Position numbers and translations under genes: made by a program. Source: Sitta carolinensis (taxonomy: Eukaryota; Chordata; Aves; Passeriformes; Sittidae). From it: DNA of 64,000 nt. This document shows positions 37,601-49,172 of the stretch, one piece after another. The DNA lies in the NCBI GenBank assembly GCA_032173965.1, contig JAVUNC010000019.1, positions 3,658,501 to 3,722,500 on the forward strand, given 5' to 3'. Positions within the stretch are counted from its first letter, which is position 1. The number at the start of each line of letters is the position of its first letter. The notes beneath the pieces are model-generated. The model had not been told where the DNA came from. It saw only the letters and a program-made list of their open reading frames with translations, and made no database searches.

Positions 37601-38290
37601 TCAGTGGTGGTACATCATTCTACATGCTCAGTGCACCAAGAATATTTGTAAACACAGAGATCTACTTGTATGAATAGCTTCTTGAAGGGCTTGTCTGCTT
37701 CTCCTCGCAGGGAGAGGCATTTTAATACTGCTCTGCACTTTAATACTACACTGTCTCTGGCTACTCACAATTAACAAGTGGTAAAGCAAAAATATTCATC
37801 ACTGTCATGCAAGAAATTGAGTTGCAAAGCCTCTGGCAGAAGTAAAGCCTTCCTTTAACTCCAGTATCCTTATTCCTCTGTGTACCATTGAATTGGCAAA
37901 GAAAGTGTAAAAAGAAATCTTTGTGACTGTTAAGTAGCTGCCATTTTGGCTAGGAAAAGTAGATCTGGTGTCTCAACACTACCTGTTCAGACTGAAGGGA
38001 CCCCTCTTCAATAAACACAGACCAAAGCAGTCATCTGTACCAAATACACATTAGTTATCAAAAGTGATGGGAAAGTTTTTAAGGGAAACTGCTGTGAAAA
38101 TTTAACCATGTTAAAATTTGATCTTATGCTCTCTGAAACAGCTGGCTGCCTGTCCACAGGATTTGGTTTCAATAACCTTTTGCAGAAAACGCGTCTTTAA
38201 ATGCACGCTACTGAATTAGATTAAAACAGTTTAATGCTCTGACCTCCAGAATTTCTCTCATTTTTGTGCAGTATGCAGCACAGGCAGCAC
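34611..38290. other. Unique non-coding sequence
   Basis: No gene is visible. The block at about 35870-36160 is A/T-rich but complex, with several TAATTAG and ATTAATTAGATTA motifs, as in homeodomain-bound elements. An A run lies at about 37309-37319. Open frames are short and without domains. Confidence 0.5.
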
Positions 38291-41254
38291 ATTCAGTCAA
38301 TTTTTTTTTGTTTCTCTTCAATGTAATCTCATATTCCTCTATTTTCTCTTGACGTGTGTCTTCCTTTCAAAATGTTGTGATCCTCAGATCACAGCCTGCC
38401 ATAAAAATTTATATTAAAAATGCTAAAACACCATAAGACTTTACAAAAGGAAACTTCAAAGCAACCCATCTCCTATGTTTACAGTGGTATTTATCATATT
38501 TTTTTTAAATCACAGAATTAATTGCTTCTCTGTGGAGCCCACTTAAATGAAACTGTGCCCAAGGTGGATTTTTTGGAGCAATTGAAAAACTATGAGAGAG
38601 AAAGGCACAGAGCCTTTAGAGCCTTATTTGCAAAGAGGAACTTTTCACCAGTACTATTTCTCGAGGTTTTTTTTTTTATTTTGTGTTTTGGGTTGGTTTG
38701 TTGTTTGGATGTTTCCTGGCTGTTACCAGTCACAGTTTTAAAAGCTAGCTAAGAAAGACGAGGACAGTCTTCTGCACCTAAAGCTGAACCTGCTTTTCTT
38801 GCTCCCATAATGTCCTTGGACCTCCTGGACCACAGCTGGCTGCTTCATGGTCTGAGTTGGAATAATGTGAAGAATGTGTTGGGCTGGTACAAACCTCTTA
38901 CCTCTGTGCAAGTGTGTTCCTTCACTAAAACATTATTGTTTCCTCCTCTTTGACTGGCACTTTTCAACTGATAGATCAGCAAATAAAATGCCTCTGGTAC
39001 AGAAAAAGAATCAAAATTGCTCTGGCAGAATGCTGTGCTGTTGACAGGTGATTTTTCTAAGAAAAGTACTTGCCTAGGGGGTAATGGGCATCATCAGATA
39101 CTGTTTTTACTCCAGCTCAGTGCCAGGCATTGCAGACTAAAACAAGGCCCTTTGAATTCAGCAAGCCATTATTTAAAATAGAAAACAATTATCTTGTGTT
39201 CTGGCTAATGTCTGGTAAAAAATAATTGGATTAACCAAATATGAGAACGATAGGAAGTGTTGGTGTTGGCTTGTCCCAGTATTTTCCAAACAGTAGAGTA
39301 CAGTAGTTATCCAATACATTTCCATGCAAAGAAAGACTGTTTTTCCCATGTTGTAAAATGGACGATACTTATATCATTGTGGTAAATGTATAAGCAGGGG
39401 GTACTGCTTTTTACTACCTTCATTTTTTATCCTGACATCTGGACAGTTTCAGTGTGGCCAAAATTAGTCCCACAAGCATAACTTTTGTTCTTTCCCTCAC
39501 GGCTCCCTTACTCCTGGAGAAGTCCTTGTTGTCATGACTAGCAGTAGTCTGATTTGGAAATTTCATATGTTCAAAATTACTGCTTTAATAAAAGCTGTGG
39601 GATCCAAAAGGCACAAAAGCAAAGGTGGGTCATGGGCTGATTATGCAGGAACAGAATTTCTGCCACAGATTTCAAAGCCGTGCACCCTTCCACTCACACA
39701 GAAAAAGGAAAATTACACCAGAATCAACACAACACTTACCCAAAATAAAAAACCTCCAAGCCCAAAAGACCAAGGAGGTAAATTTACTAAGGGTAAATGT
39801 TTCGAATTACTCTTATATCTTCTTCTGTTTCAGATCTAAATACAAACTTATATGCTTCTTTGTCTGCTGAAATAACTTTTTTCCCTCTGCTGGCCTTATT
39901 TTTATTTCTCTACCCTGAAACTCCCATTTATTTACCCACGTTTATTCTTAGAGAATCCATTTAGTTCTTTCCCTTCCTCAAGATGCAGAACACTATTTCT
40001 ATATACTATTTAAAAGAAATGAAAAAATGTGTGATTGTCCCTAATTTTCCCCAAGAAAGAGGCAAGCAGTCCAAATGCAATCTCCTAGGCCTGTGCCAGA
40101 GAGATGCTTGTTTAAAATTCTGTCTCAGCAGCAGTCCCTGCCAGCTCTCTGCCCATCACAGCCAGGGCAGTAAGTCCAGCACAGTGTGCTCTTGGATGGG
40201 GCTTCTTTGCAGTTGGGAACTCTGGCAGGCTTTGTGCAGATCTTTTAGCTACAACTGTTTAAGATTATTTAGTGGCTTTTAAACACTGTTCATGCCCACT
40301 CTGAACAAGCCCACAGAACATCTGCACAGTGTCTGCTGGCTGTGCTCAGGGAGTGTACCAACAATCCTGTATTGTTCTAAGCAAACATGGATCAGGCCAG
40401 ATTTCTTCCTGTGTCTTACTGTCATTTCGAGCATTGAGGAGGCTCTGACCTTTCATTGATTCAGGCATGGAAACTATAATAACAACACTGAGCAGTTATA
40501 TTTGCTTTGGAAAAGTAATCCTATTGTTCTTCTCTTTTAAAGCTTAAACTAACAGTCAGCATGAATGTCATCTTTATAAAACGATAGGGAACCTACAGTG
40601 TCTGGTATTAATAAATTCTCTGTGTTCAGTGTCTGAGCAGGGTCAGGACTGAGAGAATGAAGTCCTCATGACAGAACTCAGGGGTAATCTCTCTTGTGAG
40701 TATTTTTATGAGATGCAACTGCTGCAGTAGTGCATCTTGTGCATCCCAAGGCAATCAGTTTGCTCGTCAAGGGAGCACAGTGATAATTTATTCCTGACAG
40801 GAGAGGAGAACCCATAATGGTGGTCTGAACAGCCACTGCTGTTTGCTGACTCACCTCGAGTCTCCTCTGAATCACTGATGATCAGAGGAAGCATTCCTGC
40901 TGGGAATAGTTGGGGAGAGATAACAGCCTCACCAAAATCAGTGAACCCTGCCCTGCTTCACAGTCAACCCCAAACACTTCTGAATTTTACTTTTCATAGA
41001 ATCATCCAATAGTCCTGAAGTGCAAGCAACAAAGAGTTTGTAAGGATAAAGGTGACAACAGAGAATTATGGTTACCACTGTAACTGTGGACTGCAATCAC
41101 TTAAAGTTGATCTAATTTTGCCACAGTATTTTTCATAGCCTACATGCTTTTGTAATGAGTGATAACTGAGGACAGTGGTGGAAGATTTATCTTGAGGTTA
41201 TTATAGAGGGCAGGGTCTTAAGAGAACTGAATTTGGTTCATGGTTCCTCTTTAG
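38291..41254. other. Unique non-coding sequence
   Basis: No gene is visible. Short T runs occur near 38301 and 38667. A fragment near 40994-41015 (TTTTCATAGAATCATCC) resembles a CR1 3' tail but is too short to call. Confidence 0.5.
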
Positions 41255-41400
41255 CCCTTCTGCATGGATTCAAAAGAGTCACTTAATCTGCCCCAGCTCC
41301 TTCTCCCTGTCTACAAAAGAATAATATTGTCTGTCTGTTAAAGTTGTAAGCTCTTTAGTTCCTAAGTGTAACTGCGTTATATGTTGATACTGCTGAAAAT
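41255..41400 (+). mobile_element. Possible MIR-type SINE relic
   Basis: The order of phrases AGAGTCACTTAATCTGCCCC, CTCCTTCTCCCTGTCTACAA, AAGAATAATATTGTCTGTCT and GTTAAAGTTGTAAGCTC follows the MIR 3' half (losing the cytosine-rich middle, then the 'fraction of counts' A/T-rich block). It is heavily diverged. An unrelated A/T-rich sequence is a real alternative. Confidence 0.35.
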
Positions 41401-44400
41401 ACATGTGGCTTTCATCTCAACAGTGGCCAACATGCAGTCATTAATAAAAATATTATTAATTAAAAGTAAAGACCTCATTACATTTTAATAGGGCTGTATT
41501 AGATAACAATGGCTGTGCATACTGAATTCATGTAATTTTCACAATTGTGCTCAGAGTAAGGAATGATTTTGGCTGGAAACAACTCAAACAAGCTGTGCCA
41601 GCAGCTGTGAGGTCAGGAATAACTGCTGGGTTTTATTTTTCTCTCTTGGTATTCTTACAGTTCAGTCAGTAAAAGAAGGAGGTGAGAAGCACACAGAAAG
41701 TTCTGATGGTGTCCAGCACTGCTTTTGTGAAGTTGGTCTTTGTTGGTAAGCTCAGACTCACTGCTTTTACATGGTCCTAGGAATAAATGGATCAAAGCAG
41801 ATTGTATTACAGAAAAGTCAAAAGATATGTAGCTGTTATGCTTTAAATCTGGTTTTCTCTTGCAAATCACTCCCAGAGCTAATTTTCACAACCTACCCAT
41901 CATATCCAAGCCCCAGAGTGTGTAAAGGTGGAATACCAGCGTGCACCTTGTTTCTGTATGAAAAGGGGGTTTTCTGGGCAATATTTCACACAAGCACAAT
42001 TGCCAGGAGGCCAAAAATGTGTGTACATCAATGTATGCCAATCCTGGAAATGAGTTCACCTTTCAGCTCTGAACACAAGCTTTACAGAAAGGCCTTGCTA
42101 TTGCAATGGCAGGCAGAGAGAGACAAGGAGCAAAGAGGAAGACTTGTGCAAGAAGTTGTACATCTCTGACTCAAGCCTTGAAGAGTGCTTGCATCTTTCT
42201 GGGAGACTATTAGGAAGAATCACAGATTTTTTAATTTCTTTTCAATAGGGTATAGCAATAATTTTTCTGCAACTTGTGATTTCCCCATGACTGGGGCATG
42301 ATTTATATTCAGAAATACAAACTGAAGAACTTTTTCACAACCCCTGAATAAGTATCCACTCTTTGCTGTGTTATCCAAGACTTTTAAATCATTGATATTT
42401 GATTAGTCCAGGTAAGAAGGAAGCCAACACCTTATACATAAGTAAATGCCTTTACATAAATAAAGATTATTTATGCTTGAAGACCTGGCAGACACAAAAT
42501 GTCTTTTACACAAAATACGAGAAGAGCATCTCAAAACAAAAGAAGTGGGGTTTTTTTTAAATTTTAAAAACGTATGTATGATTTTTTTCAGTTTTCCTTC
42601 TGACTTCTCAGTATTCCATGCTGTTTTTGCAAACTTCTGCCTGCAACAAGATATGTAAAGCAAAAATATTTCGAATCTCCACATCTAACTGCATTAGAGC
42701 TTGTTAATGCCTTAAACTCAGGAACTGACCAGCTGGGCCATGCAGAGAGATCACATGTCTGATGTAGCCCATGTCTTAGATACAAATATTCATGAATTTT
42801 AAAAATTTCTAAATTCTCTAACTGTTCTGCTCCATCAAATAAACTTTCTGCCTGTGAGTGATATCCACTCTGTAAGCAATGCGTTCATTACAAACATATG
42901 GAAATAAACAGCCAATCTACCACAATTTTTGCCTTGAGTTTGGTGCTCAATAGTCTTGGTTTTCAGTTCACAGTTTATGTTCTGCCCTCTGTCTCTTCCT
43001 CTTGATTCTGGGATCTCTCTTTTAAGGTGATGTCAACAGATTTGATCATTATATCACTAGTGCTGGGCAGATGAAAATGACAAAACCAGTGTATTACAAG
43101 ATTTTTTTAGGAAGAAGAAAAAGAATAAACCATCAGCTACCAAGGACAAGGAAGGTAATGGACAGAAAATAAGTCCAGACACACTTCCACCTACACAAAC
43201 TAATAAACAGCACTGCAATTGGGGCTGATGCAGTGGCAAAAACCTTCACTATCTGCAAGGGAAAAAAGAAGTGCATGACCTGGACTGGCATACAGCAAAT
43301 TCCAGATGTGCATAAGGAAGGAGAGAGCAGGTGCCATCAAGAAACATCATCATTGTGATCATCATCATCATGGAGGTGAGTTCATGTGCCTCATGAATAG
43401 AAGTCTGGAAATGAGTTGGGATTTGGATTTGTTTTGGGTTTGTTTTTCCTGAAGGATTACTGACCTCTTCCTTGATGATTCAAATTCCTGCTGTTAGTCT
43501 GGAATGTTGTTTTTGAGCAACCCAGAGTAGGGACAGGTTTGTGCCCACATCATCAGATGACCAGTACCAGGAATGACCTGCAGCCCATATAAAGATATAT
43601 TTTGGCTGCTTCTTGCTCTCTCAGCTGCTTTGGGCTTCTGTTTGATCTGTACCTCAGACCAACACATGAGGTGAGAGGAGAATTCTGCTGTGACATGGCC
43701 ATAACCCATTCCTGGATCTCTCAGAACTCCCACATGTGTTGTTTGTGGCTCAGAAATGCCACACATCTCCTTTCAGTGCCTCCAGGCACCCAGATGTGGC
43801 AAAGGGGATGATGTGGAACCCAATTCCCTTGGGAACCAGAAGCCCAGAATGGGAACCAGCCTTGCTGCAGCTGTGTTCTCATACAAGATTTCCTGGCATG
43901 TGAACAACACAGACATTTCTCGTGGCTTCATTTTAGACATTTTGCAGAGGAGGCAAAGTCACCATCTCCTTGAAAGGAGAAGAAAGAACACAGAGCCAAG
44001 CTTTTAGTGAAAATTAACAGTACTGCATATAGTCACTATTTAATACTCTGTTATGCTGTATCCATGAGTCTGAGAGAAGCTGCCAAAATGTGGAGTGTGA
44101 AATAGGATTTTTCTTCTATTTCATAGGAGGCATGTCTAAATACTCAGAAAGAAGGGCTGAGCACATCTGGATATGACATCTGGGTGGTCAAAGAGAAGCT
44201 GTCTGTAAACTGGACCTCCTTCAGGAGCTGGTGCCTGAGGACAAGGCTAAGCCTTAGCACCCATCAGTTGTTTCAAACAGTAAGGCACACCATAACAGGA
44301 TTTTGGATTTGCCCAACCCAATGACTATTGACAAATTCATGTGGTCACTATCACACCCAGAGTTAATTTTATTATGCTTAAGCATAAGGCCAATGAACTC

Positions 44401-44567
44401 CTTAATTATTATTACACCCATTTACACAGGAGTCATGTCAGTCCAGCTAAATGTGTGAACATTTGGCCACTGTCTCTGCTTCCTTTTTGATGCAGAAGTT
44501 TCTGGCCTGGTTCCCAAAACTCCAGCAGAGCCATCAAAACAGCAGTAAGGGACAATTTGGCAGAGGG
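41401..44567. other. Unique non-coding sequence
   Basis: No gene is visible. Near 41442-41465 there is an A/T inverted repeat (ATTAATAA and TTATTAAT arms). A short ATC run lies at 43345-43371. The 132-codon open frame at 41771-42169 has no recognised domain. Confidence 0.5.
43345..43371. repeat. Short interrupted (ATC)n microsatellite
   Basis: CATCATCATTGTGATC is followed by ATCATCATCATGG. It is a short interrupted trinucleotide run. Confidence 0.7.
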
Positions 44568-44812
44568 AGACCATGTGGCTGGGAGTCTGGAGACCTGGGC
44601 TCTGGTCTGGGCTTTATCACAGATTTCCTGTGGACATGAGATGAATTCACTTAATCTCACACTCCCTTAGTTTCCTCTTTTGTAGAAGAAGGATGATAAT
44701 AATCACCCACTTAGCAGAGGAGTTGTGAAGGCAATTAATGTTTCTAAAGCCTGTCAATGTCCATAAGTGTAACCACTAAATAAGCAAAATATATTACAAC
44801 TATTATTTATTT
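44568..44812 (+). mobile_element. MIR-type SINE relic
   Basis: The stretch follows a MIR-type SINE from its tRNA-related part to its tail: GGAGACCTGGGCTCTGGTC in place of the tRNA-derived region, AATTCACTTAATCTCACAC, CTTAGTTTCCTCTTTTGTAG, AAGAAGGATGATAATAATCA, CACCCACTTAGCAGAGGAG, TTGTGAAGGCAATTAATG, and a tail of CTAAAGCCTGTCAATG. Order and spacing are preserved over almost 250 bp, which makes chance unlikely. MIR-type SINEs stopped moving long before birds arose, so this copy is an ancient fossil. Confidence 0.75.
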
Positions 44813-45039
44813 TACTATGTGAATATTGCCAAAGCCTGTAAATTTCCCTCAGAGTCTGCAGATGAATTAGCTGTTCTCCTAAATACTCAAGTGAGAAAGA
44901 AACTATGGCCAAGGAAACTATTGCATCCTGCTTGAAGGAAGGAGCTAATGAATGAACAGTTCACTCTGGAAAGGTAGAATTTGGAGTTGAAATCCAGAAA
45001 TTTGGTGTTCACAGGTCACTGCCTGTGAGCAAGCTGCTG

Positions 45040-45101
45040 GTTAGACCAGATGACCCACTCTGGTCCTTTCCAACCTTACCTATTTTATGATTCTCTGATT
45101 A
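45040..45101 (+). mobile_element. CR1 LINE 3' terminal fragment
   Basis: CCAGATGACCCACTCTGGTC, CCTTTCCAACCTTACCTATT and TTATGATTCTCTGAT are the last 60 bp of a plus-strand CR1 copy, including the terminal ATTCT-type repeats. The 5' part is either truncated or too diverged to see. Confidence 0.85.
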
Positions 45102-48100
45102 TGTGGTGGAGGAACCAACAATTATTTTCAAAGAGTCCATCATTTACTGATGTGCAGTTTGCTAACTTGAAAAATAAAAAACAGATTTTACTAACTAAGC
45201 TGATGTGTTATGGATTTCCCAGGTTGTGATAACAATATACAGTTGGAGTGCTTAACTCAAAATCTAAATATTTTTCCACTATGTAATTACTGTTTTCACA
45301 AAACCATCCTTTTAAAATGAAGTACAATCATGATCTGGTACATAATAAAAACCCAATGTTTTTATTATGATACATAATTTTCAGTTCCTTAATAAAAATA
45401 AATAATTGCCTTAATAAAAATTAGTAATTTTCAGTTCTCATTGCTTCATTATCATGACTGCTCCAGAATTTTATGGATTATTTCTGCTGATAACAATTTT
45501 AATTTAATATATTTCTAAAGTGTTTTCTGATAGAACCACTTAACCTGATGGGAATTTAGGTATGTCTTGCCACAAATATTTTGTGAGATGCTATTTTCTG
45601 ACGTGACCAGTGTGTCTGTATTACTCACACATGCAAAACAGTCAGAACCTCTTAGATCAGCTGATGTACCTGAACATCCTGAACCACAAAGCATTACCAT
45701 CTCCTAAACGCCCCTATGAATATTAAAAGTTCCCAGTATTTCACAGACATTAAAGTTTCCTTCTTTGCATTATACAGGTATATCAATCTACTTATTAGGA
45801 GACTATAAAGCTAGGGATTTGGAATGTAAGCATTCTAAAATATATAGAGACAACCTATTCCAAATTCAGGAGTAGGCTGGAGACCCACTGGGCTGGGACA
45901 AGATACAGGAAAGCAATGCTCTCCCACTTTTTCAAGCCTGTGTTTAATATGTTATAATCCCTATTTAACATCTCTTTTGGAGCTTTGTCTATTCTGCTTT
46001 TCTTTCTAAAATGTCTGTGAAATGTTTTCCTGCATGATTGCCCTTACAGAGTATAGGAATCACAGAGCAAAACTGAATGCACCCCCTCATCTCATCCTGG
46101 ATCAAAACTGTGTTCCAACATTTAAAAAAAAAAATATTCAGTCAAAGAATTATACAAGTAATAGCAGACCAGATTAAATCATGTGTATCAAACTGGCTAC
46201 ACCACATTGATGTCACTGTTGTGTACACAAATATAGAGGATTTCTAATCAAGAAGAAATTTTGTATGAAAGAAATACAAAGGCTTTAAAACAGCACAGAA
46301 AGCCAAGCCAATAACAGAATGGGTCATAAAGATGGAAGTCCTTATTTAATTTAGTTTATGTTAAATTTTAATAACCTTGCAGAGACAATAATCTGAAGTA
46401 CATGATTCCAATATTCACATATTCTTTACAGTATTGACTGTCATGGGTCCAACTTCATGCCTGACTGGAAATGTAAAATACATTCTGACAATCCTTACTT
46501 CCATGTAATGAAATAAATAGGTTCTTTTCTTTTTCTTCCCTGTCCAATTCCCACTACCTCACCTTAGTGAGGAATTCTACACTTGAAATGAGGGCAAAGT
46601 GGAAAATGTCTCCTTTGCTTCCAAGGTATCAATCCAGCAAGAGCTTGCAACTTCCAGCAGATGCTATTCAGCATTCTTTACCCCAAATAAATGGATTAAT
46701 AAATGCAAATCAAAGAGAAGATCAAAAGGGATGCTCCTTCCCTATTTAAGTGGCAGATATTCTCATATGTACAGTCAATGAAACAAACTGCATTTCGTAA
46801 GCAAGTTGCTTTCAGTTTGCCCCATGTCAAGAAGTGCAGTGAGGAATCACACTGTAAATTACCTCAAGCTAATTTAAAATAAGATTTCTCCTTCATCCAG
46901 TATCTCCTATACATTGCATTGCATTGCCTTGCTATCTCAGCAGGACTTCAGAGATTTATTTCTGCAGAAATAAATTGTGATCTTTGGTCTGATAGTTTAT
47001 CATCCAACAGATTTACATATGCTTTAATCAATAAATCAGGCAAGGAGACTCAGCCAAGCTTATGTGATCAGATTCTTATCTAACAGGTGTTAAAAACAAT
47101 GGGAAGTCCATACTTGTTAATTTGGTTGCCTTTCTTTTTGGCATGGCCTAATAAGTGCAGTGAATGGATGCTGCTGTATTCCTTTATTCCTTTTGCAAGC
47201 ACTTTCCCACCTTCCACTGATCACATAGGTGTGGTTTCACTGTCGCTTGTGGCAACAAAAACACCAAATTCTTTTCCACGGACCCAGAACCAAAGAGATT
47301 TTTCAGTGGAAACTTCTCTGGATTCTTCTTGCAGAGCCTCTGCATTAAATGAGGGAGCCATGAAAGATCTGCACCCTCTGGTCTCCGAGTATTTGGGAGT
47401 GGAATTATCCTGTACAAAGAGAGAGTGCCTGCAGCTGTCGGTGCAGAGCTCAGAGAAATATGCCAACATTTTCACAGTGCAAGAGCAGATGTGGTTGAAA
47501 TTGTTGACACGAAGCAAGGGCACAAGGTCAAATGCAGATTTTCCATATCAGTTTTTTCAAATGTCTTTTCCGATTAAGGCAAGGATGGTACTTGGCCAGG
47601 GAATTCAACACAAATCTTATGAAAGGCATAATTGGTCAGGAAACAGAAGCTGGTGTAATGTATTCCAGTTCATAACAATACTACCTCATGAATAAAGCTT
47701 TGGTTTATTTTTATTTCGCTTTTTAAACGTTATGAATATGTAGTACAATGCCTACTCTCTGTCTTATGAATGCATGTAAACACTCATTAATGGTAACAGG
47801 AAACGTGTATGATTTTCAAGGGAAATGTAGACTTTTCCTTCTCCCTCCACACCCTATTTTGCTAGGCAGAGTTCAAGGGGAAAACCCTAGAGGCATCCTG
47901 CTTGGACTGGTGGTTTTGATCAGCACCATTTTGATTCATACACTGCTTTACAGAAGAAATTTCATCTCATCTTTCCTGCAGAAACACGAGACGAGACTCT
48001 TGGTCAGTAGAGCCATGTACTGGGCTGAGCAGAATGCCAAGACATTCACAGCCCTGAACACTGGCAACCACAAAGAGAAGAGGGCAGAGCCCCCAGAGGG

Positions 48101-48686
48101 AAGAGAATAGGTTAAAAAAACACCTTGGGGAAAAAAAACCCAAAAAACCAAAAAACAATAATCTATCATTCCATTCCCCATTTTCGCATCTCAAATCCAT
48201 ACAGCAGCCACAGATTTCTCAGCATGATGTGAGGCTTTTCTAGAAAACCAACTTTTGTAACAAAAAACCGAGATTGCCTTTTAACCCTAGAGCTGGACAA
48301 CACGGAACAATAAGGAAAGCATCGAAAGCTGTGAGACTCATCACCCCTCAGGATTTGGCAAGGCTGTGCCCCCAGTTTACAGCTGAGAGCACTCCTCCCC
48401 TGAGCTAGGGTTATCTGCTGCTGAGCACTGCACTGCTGGCCCTGCTGCCCCAGGACAGTGCCTGGAGTCCCCCGAGCTCCCTCGCAGCAGCACGGTGAGA
48501 ACCAGACCCCAACTTTTATTGGCTTCTCAGGCAGGCTGCCACTTGGCAGCAGAACTCAGGTTCAAAACATAAAAGCCATTTTTTAAAGCATGAGGGATTC
48601 ACTGGTAACAGCAACTGGGAATCTGAAATTGAAACCGAACAGGCACGGTGCCACGTTGCCAATTCCCTGAGCCATCTTGTGCCCTT
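45102..48686. other. Unique non-coding sequence with one orphan open frame
   Basis: No recognisable gene is visible. The first part (45180-45480) is A/T-rich with imperfect duplications of TTAATAAAAAT. The one long open frame, at 47087-47695, is described separately. The GC-richer patch at about 48340-48560 holds no recognisable feature. Confidence 0.5.
47087..47695 (+). other. Orphan 202-codon open frame, probably not a gene
   Basis: This is the longest open frame in the window outside the minisatellite. It starts with a hydrophobic stretch (residues about 8-40, including LLIWLPFFLAW), which would look like a signal peptide or membrane segment if translated. The rest has no recognised domain or repeat. 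A splice-acceptor-like CTTATCTAACAG lies just before the start, and the stop codon TAA forms part of an AATAAA at 47692. Two minus-strand open frames (47184-47417 and 47221-47523) lie across it, so freedom from stops is a local property of both strands. Chance is the leading explanation. A young lineage-specific terminal exon is the alternative. Confidence 0.12.
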
Positions 48687-49172
48687 TACTGCTTTTTTAA
48701 TCTCTATGATCACTAATCATTGTCTACTTGGAGTAGAGTTAATGATCCAGATTGCAATTTCTTTTTTTTTTTTTAATTATTATTTCATAGTAGTGATATT
48801 TCAGTCACGCAATCTTATTTTCTCACAGAATGTGTTGTGATTGGTTTTTTTTACTTTTTCAAAACTCCAAACTATTTTGAATATTTTCAATATTTTGGAC
48901 TTCTGGACAAGTGACAACTATTAGAACTATACTACTTTTTTGATCTCTATGCACTGATCACTAATTCTACTTGGACTAGAAAATAAGAGTTAATGTTCCA
49001 GATTTTAATTTTTAAAAAATTATTATTTCATAGTAGTGATATTTTAGTCATGCAATCATATTTTCTCACAGAATGGGTTGGGGTTGTTTTTTTTTACTTT
49101 TTCAATACTCCAAACTATTTTGAATATTTTCAATATTTTTAACTTCTGGACAAGTGACAAATATTAGAACTA
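48687..49172 (+). repeat. Tandem duplication, two 243-bp copies
   Basis: Copy 1 runs 48687-48929 and copy 2 runs 48930-49172. Shared blocks include ATTATTATTTCATAGTAGTG, CAAACTATTTTGAATATTTT and CTTCTGGACAAGTGACAA. Differences are scattered substitutions and small indels in the A/T-rich parts, with roughly 85-90 percent identity by eye. No dispersed-repeat family was recognised in the unit. Confidence 0.9.

Noticed and set aside
40994..41015. CR1 tail-like TCATAGAATCATCC
   Set aside because: It is too short, with no CR1 sequence continuing on either side.
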